From Flaccisagitta enflata (taxonomy: Eukaryota > Chaetognatha > Sagittoidea > Aphragmophora), in assembly GCA_965153355.1 (NCBI GenBank), contig OZ231126.1, positions 53,754,001-53,818,000 of the forward strand: DNA of 64,000 bases, in the 5' to 3' direction. Made by a program: the position numbers and the translations under genes. Shown here one piece after another: positions 35,866-48,454 of this stretch. The first letter of the stretch is position 1. Each line of letters begins with the position of its first letter. Below the pieces are notes generated by a model, which was not told the DNA's origin, did no database searches, and saw only the letters and a list, made by a program, of their open reading frames with translations.

Positions 35866-36266
35866 TTTTAGGTGCGACAAAGCACCTCTATAACTGGCTG
35901 TGTCCGTCGGTTGGTCTGTCTGTCGGGTAACGCATTCGTTCGACGATCCACACGTCGCACCTTATTGGCCTACTTGGCCTTGTTCTTTCCTTTCCCTCTT
36001 TTTAGGTGCGACAAAGCACCTCTATAACTGGCTCTGTCCGTTGGTCTGTCGGTTGGTCTGTCTGTAACGCATTCGTTCGACGATCTACACGTCGCACCTT
36101 ATTGGCCTACTTGGCCTTGTTTACTCGGTTTTTAGGGTGCGACTCTATAACTGGCTCTGTCCGTCGGTTGGTTGGTTGGTTGGTTGGTCGGTTGGTCTGT
36201 CTGTCTGTAACGCATTCGTTCAACGATCAACACGTCGCACCTATTGGCCTACTTGGCCTTGTTTTT
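35866..36266 (+). mobile_element. Three tandem hairpin-ended elements, AGGTGC stem type
   Basis: Copies at about 35866-35986, 36001-36123 and 36124-36266. Each starts TTTAGGTGCGACAAAGCACC (stem AGGTGC / GCACCT), continues TCTATAACTGGCTCTGTCCG, variable GTCC/GGTT repeats, GTAACGCATTCGTTC and CACGTCGCACCTTATTGGCC, and ends TACTTGGCCTTGTTT. The third has lost the second stem arm. A reversed copy lies at 42668-42792. Confidence 0.75.
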
Positions 36267-36409
36267 CTTTTGAAGGATGAGAATATTATTGAAAAAATTC
36301 GCACCACCCTGCTAAGATAGAAATTTTAAACTCCTACTCAACTTGACATAAACATATCCTCTGAGAGGAACGTTCTTTGGATCCAATGCATAATTGGTGG
36401 AATAAATTT

Positions 36410-36755
36410 GTACAATACGTCTGTACTTCGCCTGGCAAAAATATTTTTCCTTTGCAAAATTGTTTTCAAATGAGCCATTGCGCGACTTTCAAATCAGTTG
36501 GGAACCATCTTTAGGGTGAGGTTGAAGTTTACATTAAATTATCATCGGAATGTATTTTTCTATTATGCAAATTTTGTCTCTCTCACACAGATCTATGGAA
36601 ACATCAGAGTCACCCTAAAGATGGTTCGTGATTGATTTGAAAACTGCCCATTGGCTCATTTGAAAGCATTTTTGCACAGGAAAAATATTTTTGCCAGGCG
36701 AAGTAGAATTTTGGCTTTTCTGGGCTCTCTGACAGACGTATTGTACAATCATTTG
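36410..36755. repeat. Fold-back element
   Basis: TTCGCCTGGCAAAAATATTT (36427-36446) faces AAATATTTTTGCCAGGCGAA (36684-36703). The inner arms ATCTTTAGGGTGA / CACCCTAAAGATGGTTC and outer ACAATACGTCTGT / ACAGACGTATTGT also pair. No ORF. Confidence 0.85.
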
Positions 36756-36759
36756 AACA

Positions 36760-37435
36760 AATTTTTTTCGGTTGATGGTTGATTCAGGAGTCTACACTGC
36801 CTTCGGAACGACCTTTGAAATGCAAAATATTTGTAAATTTTTACCCAGCAAACAAAAAGTCATGATATTCTTTGCAAATGTTGGTAACATGTGATGGTTT
36901 TATATGTCAAAGCTCAGATTAGATTATTGATTAGGTAGGGGACAGCAAAACTAAGAAAGAACACCCATTTTTTGAGTCGGGTCATCTTTTTTCTCTGCAT
37001 TTTTGTAAGCTCTATCTTTATCAGCTTGTAACTAAGATGCAAATTGGAAAAAAAAAAGACAACAATTTCAGATGTTTTGGAAAAAAGTCGAAGAGACAAA
37101 GTCCCTTCGGTCTTTTTGAGTCCTGCAGAGAACAACGGGTTTCCCTGTTTTATCAGGTGTTTGAGGAAGTTGCTGCATTTTGGGGGCAGAACGAGACTAC
37201 GTGTGAAATTAATAGCTAAGAAAGAGCTAATTCTCCTTTTTCAGATAACGCCAAGCAGAATTCTGTGCAATTGATAATTTTAGAGCTATGATTTTTTAAA
37301 TCTTTATTCATTTTTTCGCTTTTTCCGCATTTTTCCCAAAAAGGAGGAAACGAGTTAGTTGAAGTCTATTTGAACTTTAAAATGTTCCAGGTGATGATTG
37401 TGCATCCTGGCAGCACAGTCTCTCTCTCATTTAAA
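36760..37435. other. No gene seen
   Basis: AT-rich; overlapping short ORFs on both strands at 36914-37274 lack recognisable features. Confidence 0.35.
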
Positions 37436-37482
37436 CTCTGTACTCTATGAGAGGCTTTGTCCATCAGTCCATCTATCGGTCC
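37436..37482 (+). repeat. Left fragment of an interrupted hairpin-ended repeat
   Basis: CTCTATGAGAGGCTTTGTCC then ATCAGTCC and ATCGGTCC. It continues at 41953 after the TTAATTAA element, where GTTGGTCTGTCTGTCCGTCC to CGCAACGATATTGTAACCC completes the usual order. Confidence 0.6.
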
Positions 37483-40400
37483 GAGATATATCGTGAGTGA
37501 TTTACCCTGCGTTAATTAACGGCACATTAACGCCTCTAATTAACAAAATTGTTAATAAAAGGCAAAAAAGTACCATTAATTAACGGTAGTTTTTATGCTG
37601 TTAATTAACACTTAAAAAACAGTTGTTAATTAACGGTATATAGGTACCATGAAATTAACTAAAAGAAAAAAAAAAATTTTCAGAAATTCAATGAAAATAA
37701 GTGCTAAAAAATGGTGTTAATTACCAGGTAATTTGCTGATATCAACATAAAATATTTTTGATGTTAATTAACACCCCATTTTATGCGCACTAACAATAAA
37801 AATATGATTATTAACAAATTGTTAATATACAATTTTTGCAAGAATTAACGGGTGAATGTGGTGTTAATTAACATCAAAACAGTGTGTTAATTAACTCAAA
37901 AAATATAGATTATTAATACCTGATCAGGCATTATATGTTAATCAACATGTTTTTTACATAGATTAACACCAGATTTTATGCGCAATTAATTCATTAATAA
38001 AAATATAGATTATCGTTCAATCAGGTACTTTTTATGCTGTTAATTAACATGCTGTTTTGATGGTAACTAACACCACATTTCATCTTGATACCAATTAACA
38101 CAAAAAACATAGATTATTTTAATAAAATTAATAAAGACATACAATTTTATGTTAATTAACGGTGAAATGCAAAGTGCTTAACAACATCAGTGCAACAGCC
38201 TGTTAATTAACACAGAAAAATATAGATTATTAACAAATTGATTTTACCTATATGCTGTTAATCAACATGCGTTTTTTGATGTTAATTAACACCAAATTTC
38301 ATGCGTTAATTAAATAACTAAATATTGATGATTAATAAATTACAAAGAAACATTAATTCTTGGCATCACCATCTGTAGGTTGTGGTATGAATTACTGCAT
38401 ATTACTCCTGATCACCAGCTAATAATCTATATTTTTTTCAGCATTACACTGTTTTTGATGATAATTAACACCATATTTCACTCTTAAATTAACCCTAAAA
38501 CATTATATATTTTCAACAATTTGTTGTTAATCCCTACTCTTTTTGTGTTGATTAACGCATAAAATGTGGTGTTAATTAACATCAAAAACAGGTGTGTTAA
38601 TTAACACAGAAAAATTATAGAATATTAACAAATTGATAAAGTAATTCCTATGCTGATTAACACTAGATTTACTCTATCAATTAATACAAAAATTGTATAT
38701 CTTTAACAATTTGTTAATCATCAATATTTTTTTGGTAATTAACACATGAAATTTGGTGTTAATTTCAACATCAAAAACAGCATGTTGATTAACAGCATAT
38801 ATGTAACAATCAATTTGCTGATATCTATTTTTTTGTGTTATGAACAGGCTGTTTTTATATTAACACCACATTTCACCCGTTAACTAATACAAAAAAATTG
38901 TATGTCTTTATTAATTTGTTAATAATCTAAGTTTTTTGTGTTAATTAATGGGTGAAATGTGATGTTAATTAACATCAAAAACAGCATGTTAATTAACAGC
39001 ATAGAGGTACCTGATCAAATTTTTAATAATCGATATTTTTTGTGTGTTAATTAACGCATGAAATCTGGTGTTAATTAATATAAAAAAACAGCATATTGAT
39101 TAACAGCATATCGGTACCTGATCCTGGTATATCGTCCCTGATTTTGGCCATGGTAATTAACAGCACTTTAACGCCGTTAATTAACACTATATAGGTACCA
39201 TAAAATTAACTAAGAAAAATATTTTTTTATTTCTAAGAAATTCAATGAAAATAAGTGCTAAAAGCTGTTGTTAATTATCAGGTACCTATATGCTGTTAAT
39301 TAACATGCTATTTTGATGTTAATTAACACCCCATTTTATGCGTTAATTAACACAAAAAAATATAGATTATTAAAAAAATGTTAAGAATATACAATTTTTT
39401 TTTGTGTTAATTAACGCATGAAACAAAAAGTTAATTAACATCAAAAACAGTGTGTAAATTAACACAAAAAAATATAGATTATTAACAATTTGATCAGGTG
39501 AGATATATCAGTATGATGATTTACAAGTAATTAACTATACATTAACGCCCAATTAACAAAATTGTTAATAAAAGGCAAAAAAGTATAATTAATTAATGGT
39601 AGTTTTTCTACTGTTAATTAACACTTAAAAAACAGTCGTTAATTAACACTATAGGTACCAGGAAATTAACTAAGAAAAACATATTTTGAGAAAATTCACT
39701 GAAAATAAGTGCTAAAAGTGTTGTTAATTATCAGGTACCTATATGCTGTTAATTAACATGCTGTTTTTGATGTTAATTAACACCCCATTTTGCTTTTAAT
39801 TAACATAAAAATATATAGATTATTAACAAATTGTTAAAAATATACCATTTTTTTAAGTTAATTAACAGTTGAAATGTGGTGCTAATTAACATGAAAAACA
39901 GCGTATTAATTAACATATGAAAATATAGATTATTAACAAATTGATTTCATACGCTGTTAATTTACATGTTGTTTTTGATGTTATCGCTATTACTCATGAG
40001 TTAATCAACACTAAAATATAGATTATTAACAAAATATTAAGAATATACAGTTCTTTTTTGTTAATTAACAGTTGAAATGTGGTGCCACTTAACGTGAAAA
40101 ACAGCGTAGTAATTTACACAGAAAATATAAAGATTATCAACAAATTGATTAGGTATCTATATACAGTTAATTTACATGCTGTTTTTGATATTAAGTAACA
40201 CCACATTTCACCAGTTAATTAACTAGAAAAATATAGATTATAAACAAATTGTAAAATATGTACCATTTTTTAGTGTTAATCAATAGTTGAAATGTGGTGT
40301 TACTAAATATAAAAATCACAGCGTGTTAATTAACACAAAAATATAGATTATTAACAAATTGATTTTGTACCTAAACGCTGTTAATTAACATGCTGTTTTT

Positions 40401-41952
40401 GATGTTAACTAACACCGCATTTCACCTGTTAATCAACACCAAAAAATTGTATATTCATAATATTTTGTTAATAATCTATATCTTTTTGTGTTAATTAACG
40501 GCGTGTAGGTACAAAATCAATTTGTTAATAATCTATATCTTTTCTGTGTTAATTAACATGCTGTTTTTGATGGTAATTAACACCCAATTTCATGCATTAG
40601 TTAACACAAAAAGATATAGATTATTAACAAAATATTAAGAATATAAAATTTTTGGTGTTAATTAAAGAAATGCGGTGTTAGTTAACATCAAAACATGTTG
40701 ATAACAGCTATAGGGGTACAAAATCAACTTGTTAATAATCTATATTTTTTTTCTGTGTTAATTCACACACTGTTTTTTATGTTACTAACACCACATTTCA
40801 ACTGTTAATTAACACCAAAAAATGGTATATTTTTTACAATTTGTTAATAATCTATATTTTTCTGGTGTTAATTAACGCATGAAATGTGGTGTTAATTAAC
40901 ATCAAAAACAACATGTAAATTAACAGCGTATAGCTACAAAATCAATTTGTTAATAATCTTTATTTTTTCTGTGTAAATTAATACGCTGTTTTTCATGTTA
41001 ATTAACACCACATTTCAACTGTTAATTAACACAAAAAAAAGGGAATATTTTATACAATTTGTTAATAATCTATATTTTTTTGGTGTTAATTAACGCATGA
41101 AATGTGGCGTTAATTAACATCAAAAACAACATGTAAATTAACAGCGTATAGCTACAAAATCAATTTGTTAATAATCTATATTTTTTCTGTGTTAATTAAC
41201 ACGTTGTTTTTGATGTTGATTAACTCCACATTTCACCTGTTAATTAACACCAAAAAATTGTATATTCTTAATATTTTGTTAATAATCTATATTTTTTTTG
41301 TGTTAATTAACGCATGGAATTGGGTGTTAATTACTATCAAAAACAGCATGTTAATTAACAGCGTGTAAGTACAAAATCAATTTGTTAATAATATATATTT
41401 TTTTCTGTAATTAACACACTGTTTTTTGTTAATTAACACCACATTTCTCCCATTAACTACACAAAATTAAATTTTTAACAATTTGTTAATAATCTATATT
41501 TTTAAGGTTAATTAACAATTGAAATGTGGTGTTAATTAACATCAAAAACAGCATGTTGATTAACAGCATATAGGTACAAAATCAATTTGTTAATAATCTA
41601 TACCTTTTTTGTGTTAATTAACCCGCTGTTTTTCATGTTAATTAACACCACATTCCGACCGTTAATTAACACCAAAAAATGGTACATTTTTAACAATTTG
41701 TTAATAATCTATATTTTCTTTGTGTTAATTAACGCCCAAAATGGGGTGTTAATTAACATCAAAAACAGCATGTTAATTAACAGCATATAGGTACCTGATA
41801 ATTAACAACAACCTTCAGCACCTATTTTCAGTAATTTTCTCAAAAATAAAGAAATGTTTTTCTTAGTTAATTTCCTGGTACCTATATAGTGTTAATTAAC
41901 GGCGTTAAAGTACTGTTAATTACCATGGCCAAAATCAGGGACGATATACCAG
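37483..41952. repeat. 4.5-kb TTAATTAA-rich satellite element with inverted ends
   Basis: Dozens of GTTAATTAAC palindromes. Units of about 205-219 bp run in one sense up to about 40450 (...GATTATTAACAAATTGATTT...) and in the opposite sense after it (ACAAAATCAATTTGTTAATA at about 40511, 40724, 40936, 41155, 41370, 41577). Each unit is itself nearly palindromic. The ends at 39119 and 41950 are inverted copies for about 200 bp (GGTATATCGTCCCTGATTTT). ATCGGTCC directly flanks both outer ends (37475-37482 and 41953-41960). Left-type ends also occur at 37487 and 39499. No coding sequence. Confidence 0.8.
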
Positions 41953-42092
41953 ATCGGTCCGTTGGTCTGTCTGTCCGTCCAAGTGGAAAAAACAAGCAGT
42001 CTAGATGCTTGTGTGTGAGGGTTGGGGTTGAGGTGTGGATGGGGGTTGGATGCCTCTGTCCACCGGTCCGCAACGATATTGTAACCCTGTGA
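41953..42092 (+). repeat. Right fragment of the interrupted hairpin-ended repeat
   Basis: GTCC repeats, GGGTTGGGGTTGAGGTGTGG and GTCCGCAACGATATTGTAAC, homologous to 5165-5322. Ends just before the GA tract. Confidence 0.6.
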
Positions 42093-42101
42093 TACATGAG
42101 A

Positions 42102-42103
42102 GA

Positions 42104-42184
<81 letters not shown>
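42102..42184. repeat. (GA)n microsatellite
   Basis: Pure run of about 41 units, with degenerate GAGAAAGA flanks to 42240. Confidence 0.95.
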
Positions 42185-42187
<3 letters not shown>

Positions 42188-42249
42188 GGACAGAGAAAAC
42201 GAGAATGGCAGAGAGAAAGAGAGAGAGAAAGAGAGAAAGAGACGGGCAA

Positions 42250-42665
42250 ACAAAGAACAAACAGAGAAACACACAGAGTGGAACAAACCAAAAAGATGCC
42301 CGGAGAATAAGAAAAACAATCAACCAGACAGAACACAATCACAAAAAATTTTAAAACCTTGCACTTACGACTTTTTTCCTAAGGCGAGAGCCGCCTTTAT
42401 TGTAGATAATTACTGAAATGTTATACATTGGCAACAAAAAAAAAACAACCTTCAAAAAAAAAAAAAAAAAGATCTTGCTTAAAAAACCGGTGTTGTTTCA
42501 GCGTTTTGCTTCCCCTCATCAGTTCGATACTCTGATCTGAGCTTAGGTTTAGCGCATAAATATCGTCACATTTTACCAACATTCACTAAAATCTTAAATT
42601 TTCTTACCCAGTGGTTCAGAAGTTATGAAGGCTTTTCATTTCATAGTTCCATTCGAAGACGGAGT
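42250..42665. other. No gene seen
   Basis: A-rich sequence with two long A-runs at 42437 and 42456. No supported gene. Confidence 0.35.
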
Positions 42666-42667
42666 AA

Positions 42668-42792
42668 AACAAGGCCAAGTAGGCCAATAAGGTGCAACGT
42701 CTGGATCGTCATACGAATGCGTTACAGACCAACAGACCGACCAACCAACGGACACAGCCAGTTATAGAGGTGCTTTGTCGCACCTAAAAAAC
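42668..42792 (-). mobile_element. Complete hairpin-ended element, AGGTGC stem type
   Basis: AAAACAAGGCCAAGTAGGCC, AATAAGGTGCAACGTC, AATGCGTTACAG, GACC repeats, CCAGTTATAGAGGTGCTTTG and TCGCACCTAAAAA. Reverse complement of the 35.9-36.3 kb copies; stem AGGTGC / GCACCT. Confidence 0.8.
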
Positions 42793-43019
42793 AAATTATT
42801 AATCGATGTCTGGAGTGGAGAAGCAGTGCATGGATGAGGGTGGGTAGAAAAGTAGTTTAAGGGTTTTGGTTCTCGTGATTTTGTGCGTATTTATGTATGA
42901 TTGAACGTGTGAGGCTACGTGCCAACATATTTCCATCTTTGAGATAAAAGTTTATTTGACTTAAGAAATAGTTTTCAGAGATCAGAAGTCATAATTGAAA
43001 AGGAGAAGAAATACAAATA

Positions 43020-43367
<348 letters not shown>

Positions 43368-43744
43368 GAAAGCAACCGATATTGACATAATTGGAGTGAG
43401 TCGGGAGATTGCGAGCGACTTTGGATTTCCTTCGACTGGCTTTTTGGTAAGTCCTTAAGTGAGGCCAGTAAAAGAAGGCAAAATGTCACGAACTCTTCTT
43501 TAGCAATCCGAGAGGCAAAATAGAGAAGAAAACAAGTTGACGAGAACAACGTCGCATGCGTCAGAACTTAATGGCAATGACTGGTAATGGCAAAATAAAA
43601 CCCCGAAGAAACGCAAAAGATAATTAAATACAATCATTTCCATTTAATAAGACTAAACTCACGAACTTGTTATTACATATTTGTTGCTGTTTTACTCGTC
43701 TTACAACGTGCCGTGTATGTGAACTTGTTATTGACACAATAGAC

Positions 43745-44378
43745 TGAAGTAGAACTACTATCTTAGAAATATGTTTAGCGACACCTTAAAAGAGAGATAT
43801 CTCTACTTCTCCTTTAGACAAGTAGATAGAATTTATGAGCATTTTAATCTACTTCAAAAAATTCATAATCTGAGCGCAATCTCATCTCTCTGCATCAAAT
43901 CGTTTAGACATGCCATCAGTTTGAAGTTGATCATGTACTTTCAAAAATGACAAAAGAAGTAGAATTTTTTTCCCCTACCCTTCAATCTTTGAAATGCTTT
44001 TAAATTTTACTAAAAAATGATGGAAACATGCGGATTGCACCTCTGGTTAGCTCTTGAGCTCTAGTTTTATGATCTCATAGATTTTAAGTCAGATTTGGAA
44101 GGAGAAGTAGCAAAATTTTGCATACCAAAATGACTAAAATTTTTAATTTTAATTTTTTACCACAACCATCTCTTATTTGTGATGAACAAACCAATCTCGC
44201 AGTCCCTAAATTGGATTGAAGATTGTTTTTCTCTTTTGTTCTAATTAGCACGAAAAAAAAATAACTAAAAACAATCAGGTGCATAAATTTTAAGCACCTG
44301 AAGGGGGAAAACATACCATTAACCGTAAGTGTCGCTAAAATTTTTTCTAAGGTAGTAAATTATGTTTGATAGATACCA
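43745..44378. repeat. Fold-back element
   Basis: Outer arms CTTAGAAATATGTTTAGCGACACC (43764-43787) and AGTGTCGCTAAAATTTTTTCTAAG (44329-44352). Inner arms pair AGGAGAAGTAG with TACTTCTCCT and AATCTACTTC words. The loop is about 300 bp. Confidence 0.65.
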
Positions 44379-44379
44379 T

Positions 44380-44775
44380 ACGACTATAAAAAAAAAAGAC
44401 GCCTTTTTGAATGGCTAATTTTGCCTACAAATCTTAGCAAAATCTAACAAAACCTAAGGTCATCTTTAAGCCCTTCGAATGCACCTTTATTTGACGCCAA
44501 TCTGGTATTGCTATCTTTTTTCATTTAGAAATGGCATTGGTTTAAGTAAAAATGTTGTCCATTTTAGTTTTGCAAACCCTACATTGAATTGCATCATGGC
44601 GATATACTGCTTCTCTTTGCAATTGTCTATATATATGAGGCACTAAAATGCAATTTGATTGTTTTCACTAAAGGATTATTGAATATAATGGCGATTGTGA
44701 ATGACTAATGCAAATAATTTTTGGCTATGCGGAGGGTACTGAATAAATTGTCGATTGTCACGACTTGGTAAAAAG
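44380..44775. other. No gene seen; fold-back arm motif
   Basis: Contains GACGCCAATCTGGTATTGCT followed by CATTTAGAAATGG, a lone relative of the fold-back arm motif. AT-rich otherwise. Confidence 0.4.
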
Positions 44776-44777
44776 GG

Positions 44778-44962
<185 letters not shown>

Positions 44963-45305
44963 GGTAGAGACAAAGAGACAGAAAGAAGCAGCGACAGAGA
45001 CAGAGAGAGACAGAGAGCAGATAGAGACCGATGAACAACAAAAGAGACAACGGCAAAAAAAAAAAAAAAAAACAAAACAAAACAAAAACAAAAAAACAAA
45101 AAGATGCAGCCAGAAAGAAACGCCCACAGATGTAATGACAATGGGAATACGTCTTGAACTTAAGTTAATGTGAACAGTGTTGCATCAATTGCGATCCTGA
45201 AGCGCACTAAATGAACAAGTAACGATCGCGCAGATAAGAACAAGGCCATGTTAAGGCCAAAAAGTGCCCCTCGCTTGGTTAAGAATTTGTGAATGATCGT
45301 CTTTG

Positions 45306-45362
45306 ATGAATGAATGAATGAATGAATGAATGAATGAATGAATGAATGAATGAATGAATGAA
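45306..45362. repeat. (GAAT)n microsatellite
   Basis: Fourteen TGAA units. The adjoining TTGGTTAAGAATTTGTGAAT resembles the flank of the 35124 GAAT tract, so the two loci may be copies of one repeat. Confidence 0.9.
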
Positions 45363-45444
45363 AATGAATGTGGTGAGGAATGAAAGGTGATAGCAATGAA
45401 GAAATACGTCCAAATCAGCCGTTTTGCACATTTCAAATGTTTGC

Positions 45445-45506
45445 GTCACCGACCAACCCACCGACGGACATGACCTCTTATAGTAGTGCGAGTACGCACT
45501 AAAATA
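45445..45506 (-). mobile_element. Hairpin end, AGTGCG stem type
   Basis: CCGACCAACCCACCGACGGA, CATGACCTCTTATAGTAGTG then AGTGCG-AGTA-CGCACT (45485-45500) and AAAATA. A fifth stem sequence on the same framework. Confidence 0.6.
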
Positions 45507-45523
45507 TGTTTGAAACAAATGAC

Positions 45524-45746
45524 ACAGGTCACGATATCGTTACGGACGGGTGGGCAGGGGCATGCTACCCCCATCCATACCCTTTCCCACCCCATGCTCA
45601 CTCACACCCACAGAAAATCATAACTGTAGTGTCGTGAATGCGCGTTTTCACACTTTTCGACTCGATCATCAGGGACCAATGGACGCACCGACGGACTGAC
45701 GGACGGACAAAGCCTCTCATAGATTAGATGTGTCCGCTACTAAAAA
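45524..45746 (-). mobile_element. Hairpin-ended repeat, long form
   Basis: GGTCACGATATCGTTACGGA, GGGTGGGCAGGGGCATGCTA, ACTTTTCGACTCGATCATC, GGAC repeats and CAAAGCCTCTCATAGATTAG, ATGTGTCCGCTACTAAAAA. Same order as 5111-5330, reversed; the stem is decayed. Confidence 0.65.
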
Positions 45747-45858
45747 GTATGGGGGGGGGGGTTGATGGTTGACGAGTGGAACAAGTTTTAGAGGCCTAAT
45801 TGAATTTGACACTAATGTGAAATGGCTGAGATTGTAGACGCTTGTAGACGCACAGGTT

Positions 45859-46028
45859 AAAACAAGGCCGGATACACGGCCACCAGTTGCGGACGGGTGG
45901 GCAGGGGCGGAAATGCGCGTTTGCCCACTTTTCGACTTGATCACCTCTACGGACCAACCAACCAACCAACCAGCCGACCGACCGACCAACCGACGGAGCC
46001 TCTTATAGAGTTGCGTGTCTGCAACTAA
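45859..46028 (-). mobile_element. Hairpin-ended repeat, GTTGCG stem type, complete
   Basis: AAAACAAGGCCGGATACACG, AGTTGCGGACGGGTGGGCAG, CGACCGACCGACC repeats and GAGCCTCTTATAGAGTTGCG, TGTCTGCAACTAAAAA. Both ends present. Confidence 0.75.
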
Positions 46029-46029
46029 A

Positions 46030-46240
46030 AATTATCACACACGCACTTTCAAGATACAAGCAGACACATGACCACAGCAGCGTCGACTGCAGATGAAGGC
46101 TTTGAATTTTCTGTACTTCACGAAGAAAAACGTTTAAAGTGCAATCAGACCATCTTATGAAAGGACACAGACGTTATCTCCTCTGTTTAATTTAGTCTAA
46201 GTAAGTGAGCAAAATTGGACGGGATGAAAATATCTGTAAG
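46030..46240. other. No gene seen
   Basis: Short unique spacer between two repeat families. Confidence 0.35.
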
Positions 46241-46244
46241 CATA

Positions 46245-47070
46245 GTTTTTGGGCAGCGGCCCTGAAGGGAACGAAGTCCTGTAGAACGGGAAACTTTTAT
46301 TTGTTCATTCATTCATTCATTTGTTCATCCCCCTTAGGCCCTCTCAGGCCTGAGATCTGCCCTCTCAGGCCTTAAACCTGCCCTCTTAAGCCTTAACGAA
46401 CGGACAAACAAAAGTCCTCTGTGTTCTACAGGATTTCGACCTTTTGGGCAGCGGCCCCAAAGAGCCGATGTCCTGTAGGATACAGGGGTGAATTTCCATA
46501 CGTCCGTCTGTACGTCCGTCCATCCCCCCCCCCCCCCCCGAAGCTTGTCAAACCTCAAATTCTCATTGGATAGCATGGGAAATTGTCAAAATGCAAAGTT
46601 CCCGTTGAATACCATAAAAAATTTACAAAAAAGCAAAAAATACATGTTTCCCATTGAATAACATGAAAAACTAAGAAAAATATAAAATTCCCATTAAATA
46701 ACATGGCAAATTGACAAGAAATTGAAGAAAATACAAAATTCTCATTGAATATCCTCGGGCTCTCTCAGGCCTGAGATCAGCCCTCTCAGGCCTGAAATCT
46801 GCCCTCTCAGACCTAAAATTGGTCCTCTTCAGCCTGAAATCAGTCCTCTCAGATTCAAGGCCTAAGAAGCCAGATTTCAGGCCTGAGAGGGCCTGGGGGG
46901 ATGGGCATACGGACAAACAAAGGGACGAACAAAAGTTCACTTTGTTCTACAGGATTTTGACCTCTTTTGGTTTTGGGCAGCTGCCCTGCTTCCTCTCCAA
47001 TTCACAATCATGCAAAGCCGGGCAACGGGTATCGCTGACCATATACTGCCCTTGGGCGACCTGTTAGCAG
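46245..47070. repeat. GCAGCGGCC hairpin modules with ~40-bp and 20-bp arrays
   Basis: Modules at 46251-46290, 46420-46530 and 46930-47065. Between them is an array with TTCCCATTGAATAACATG words (46560-46750), the reverse complement of the 880-1083 array, and GGCCTGAGATCAGCCCTCTC-type units (46755-46895). Confidence 0.7.
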
Positions 47071-47093
47071 ATGGTCACCGCTTTATTTCTTCT

Positions 47094-47165
47094 CTTTTTA
47101 GATGCGTCCTCGCGTCTCAATAAAAGGTCATGTCCGTTGGTCTGTTGGTCTTTCCATAACACTAA
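47094..47165 (+). mobile_element. Hairpin-ended repeat fragment, AGATGCG stem type
   Basis: TTTTTAGATGCGTCCTCGCG: stem AGATGCG / CGCGTCT around TCCT with one G-T wobble, then CAATAAAAGGTCATGTCCGT. A further stem variant on the common framework. GGCCTACTTGGCCTTGTC, the usual outer end, lies at 47337-47354. Confidence 0.65.
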
Positions 47166-47359
47166 CTACAAAAACCTTTAAATTTGCAATTTTACCTTTT
47201 AAAAATGCTACCAACCCAGTAAAAGTAGCACATTGAATGAATCAATCATCAAATGATTCACTCATTTATAAATAACATTCATTGATAAAAAAAAAATTCA
47301 TTCATAAAAAACATCTATTTAAAGAGGACGTATCGTTGGCCTACTTGGCCTTGTCTTTT

Positions 47360-48280
47360 TTTTCTTTTTTTTTTTGTTTGCCGTCGATACTACTGGCATG
47401 GCTTGAAAGAAATCTCTTCTTGGTCATTTTCAATCAATTCAAAAAAGAGAAAGAAAAGTATAAAAAAAGACAAAAGGTGTGGCAGATGGCCCAATCAATT
47501 CAACAAATGTGTCAACAGCTAATAAACCAACTCGAAGGACACATGAAAGAACGGACTGAAAGACGAACTGACGGACGGATCCTCTTAGGCATATGCAATT
47601 GCGTATAGGTACAGATGAATCCCGCTCCAACGGATTTCGAGAGACCAACAAATTTGATTAGTTCATAATAGGATATTAAAGAAAACTGATTGAAGGGACC
47701 AAAAAATGGTAATTGCTATAAGCGGAATTACGTTAAAAGCGGGTCCGTTGGAGCGGGGTTCAACTTTACTTCTAAAATCAGCATGAAATCTCTCGGTACG
47801 GAATAACAATATTCAAATTTTAGGAGGACGAGAAAGAAAATAAATCGGATTGCACTGGAACAAGGCCGAATTCGCCGCTACCCTAGAAGGCTACTTGCAA
47901 CGGGCAACGGGCAGAGGCAATGAAGAAATTGACTAGTCCACAACTGGGGGAGGAAGTGTGGTTAAAAATCCTCCCATAAACGTAGAAAGAAATCTTATCA
48001 AGGGGGGGGGGGGGGCAGGGGGAACCGAAAATACGCGTGTTCGCTTTTGGACTCTAGTATCATCGACGAACAGATGGATGGACGGACAAACCCCGCATAT
48101 AGATTCGCGAGTCCACGTCACGGATCGGATCCGGCGAAGTGAAAGTTCGTCATTAAAAACAGCGGAATTTCAGACTAGAATCAGTTCTGTGACGTCATCG
48201 GAATTATTTTCGTCTGAAATGTTGGTTTCGTCATCGAACTACTTTTTGTTGTTTCATCGTGGGTTCGTGACAATTCAGAG
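47360..48280. other. No gene recognised; partial repeat ends
   Basis: ACGGACGGATCCTCTTAGGC at 47570, ACAAGGCCGAATTCGCCGCT at 47862 and GGACGGACAAACCCCGCATA at 48077 are degraded ends of hairpin-type repeats. A G12 run lies at 48003. The ORF at 47958-48287 runs across these pieces and is not supported. Confidence 0.45.
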
Positions 48281-48281
48281 T

Positions 48282-48350
48282 TTTTAGTCGCGTGCTACGA
48301 GACTCTATAAGCCACTTTTCGGTTGGTCCGTCCGTCAATCCGTCCGCTAC
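48282..48350 (+). mobile_element. Hairpin end, AGTCGCGT type, partly decayed
   Basis: TTTTTAGTCGCGTGCTACGA then GACTCTATAAGCCACTTTTC and GTCC repeats. The second stem arm carries a GAG change. Confidence 0.55.
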
Positions 48351-48454
48351 AAAGTTGTTTTAAAGGCTTTTTATTGCTTTTTTCTGTCTCGGAATAGTAG
48401 AAAAGAAACTTGGAAGGCCGGATACACGGGCCAAGACGGTGCGCCTGGCGTTAT

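Noticed and set aside
47958-48287. 109-aa ORF
   Set aside because: Runs through a G-run and degraded hairpin-type repeat ends; no domain or splice context.
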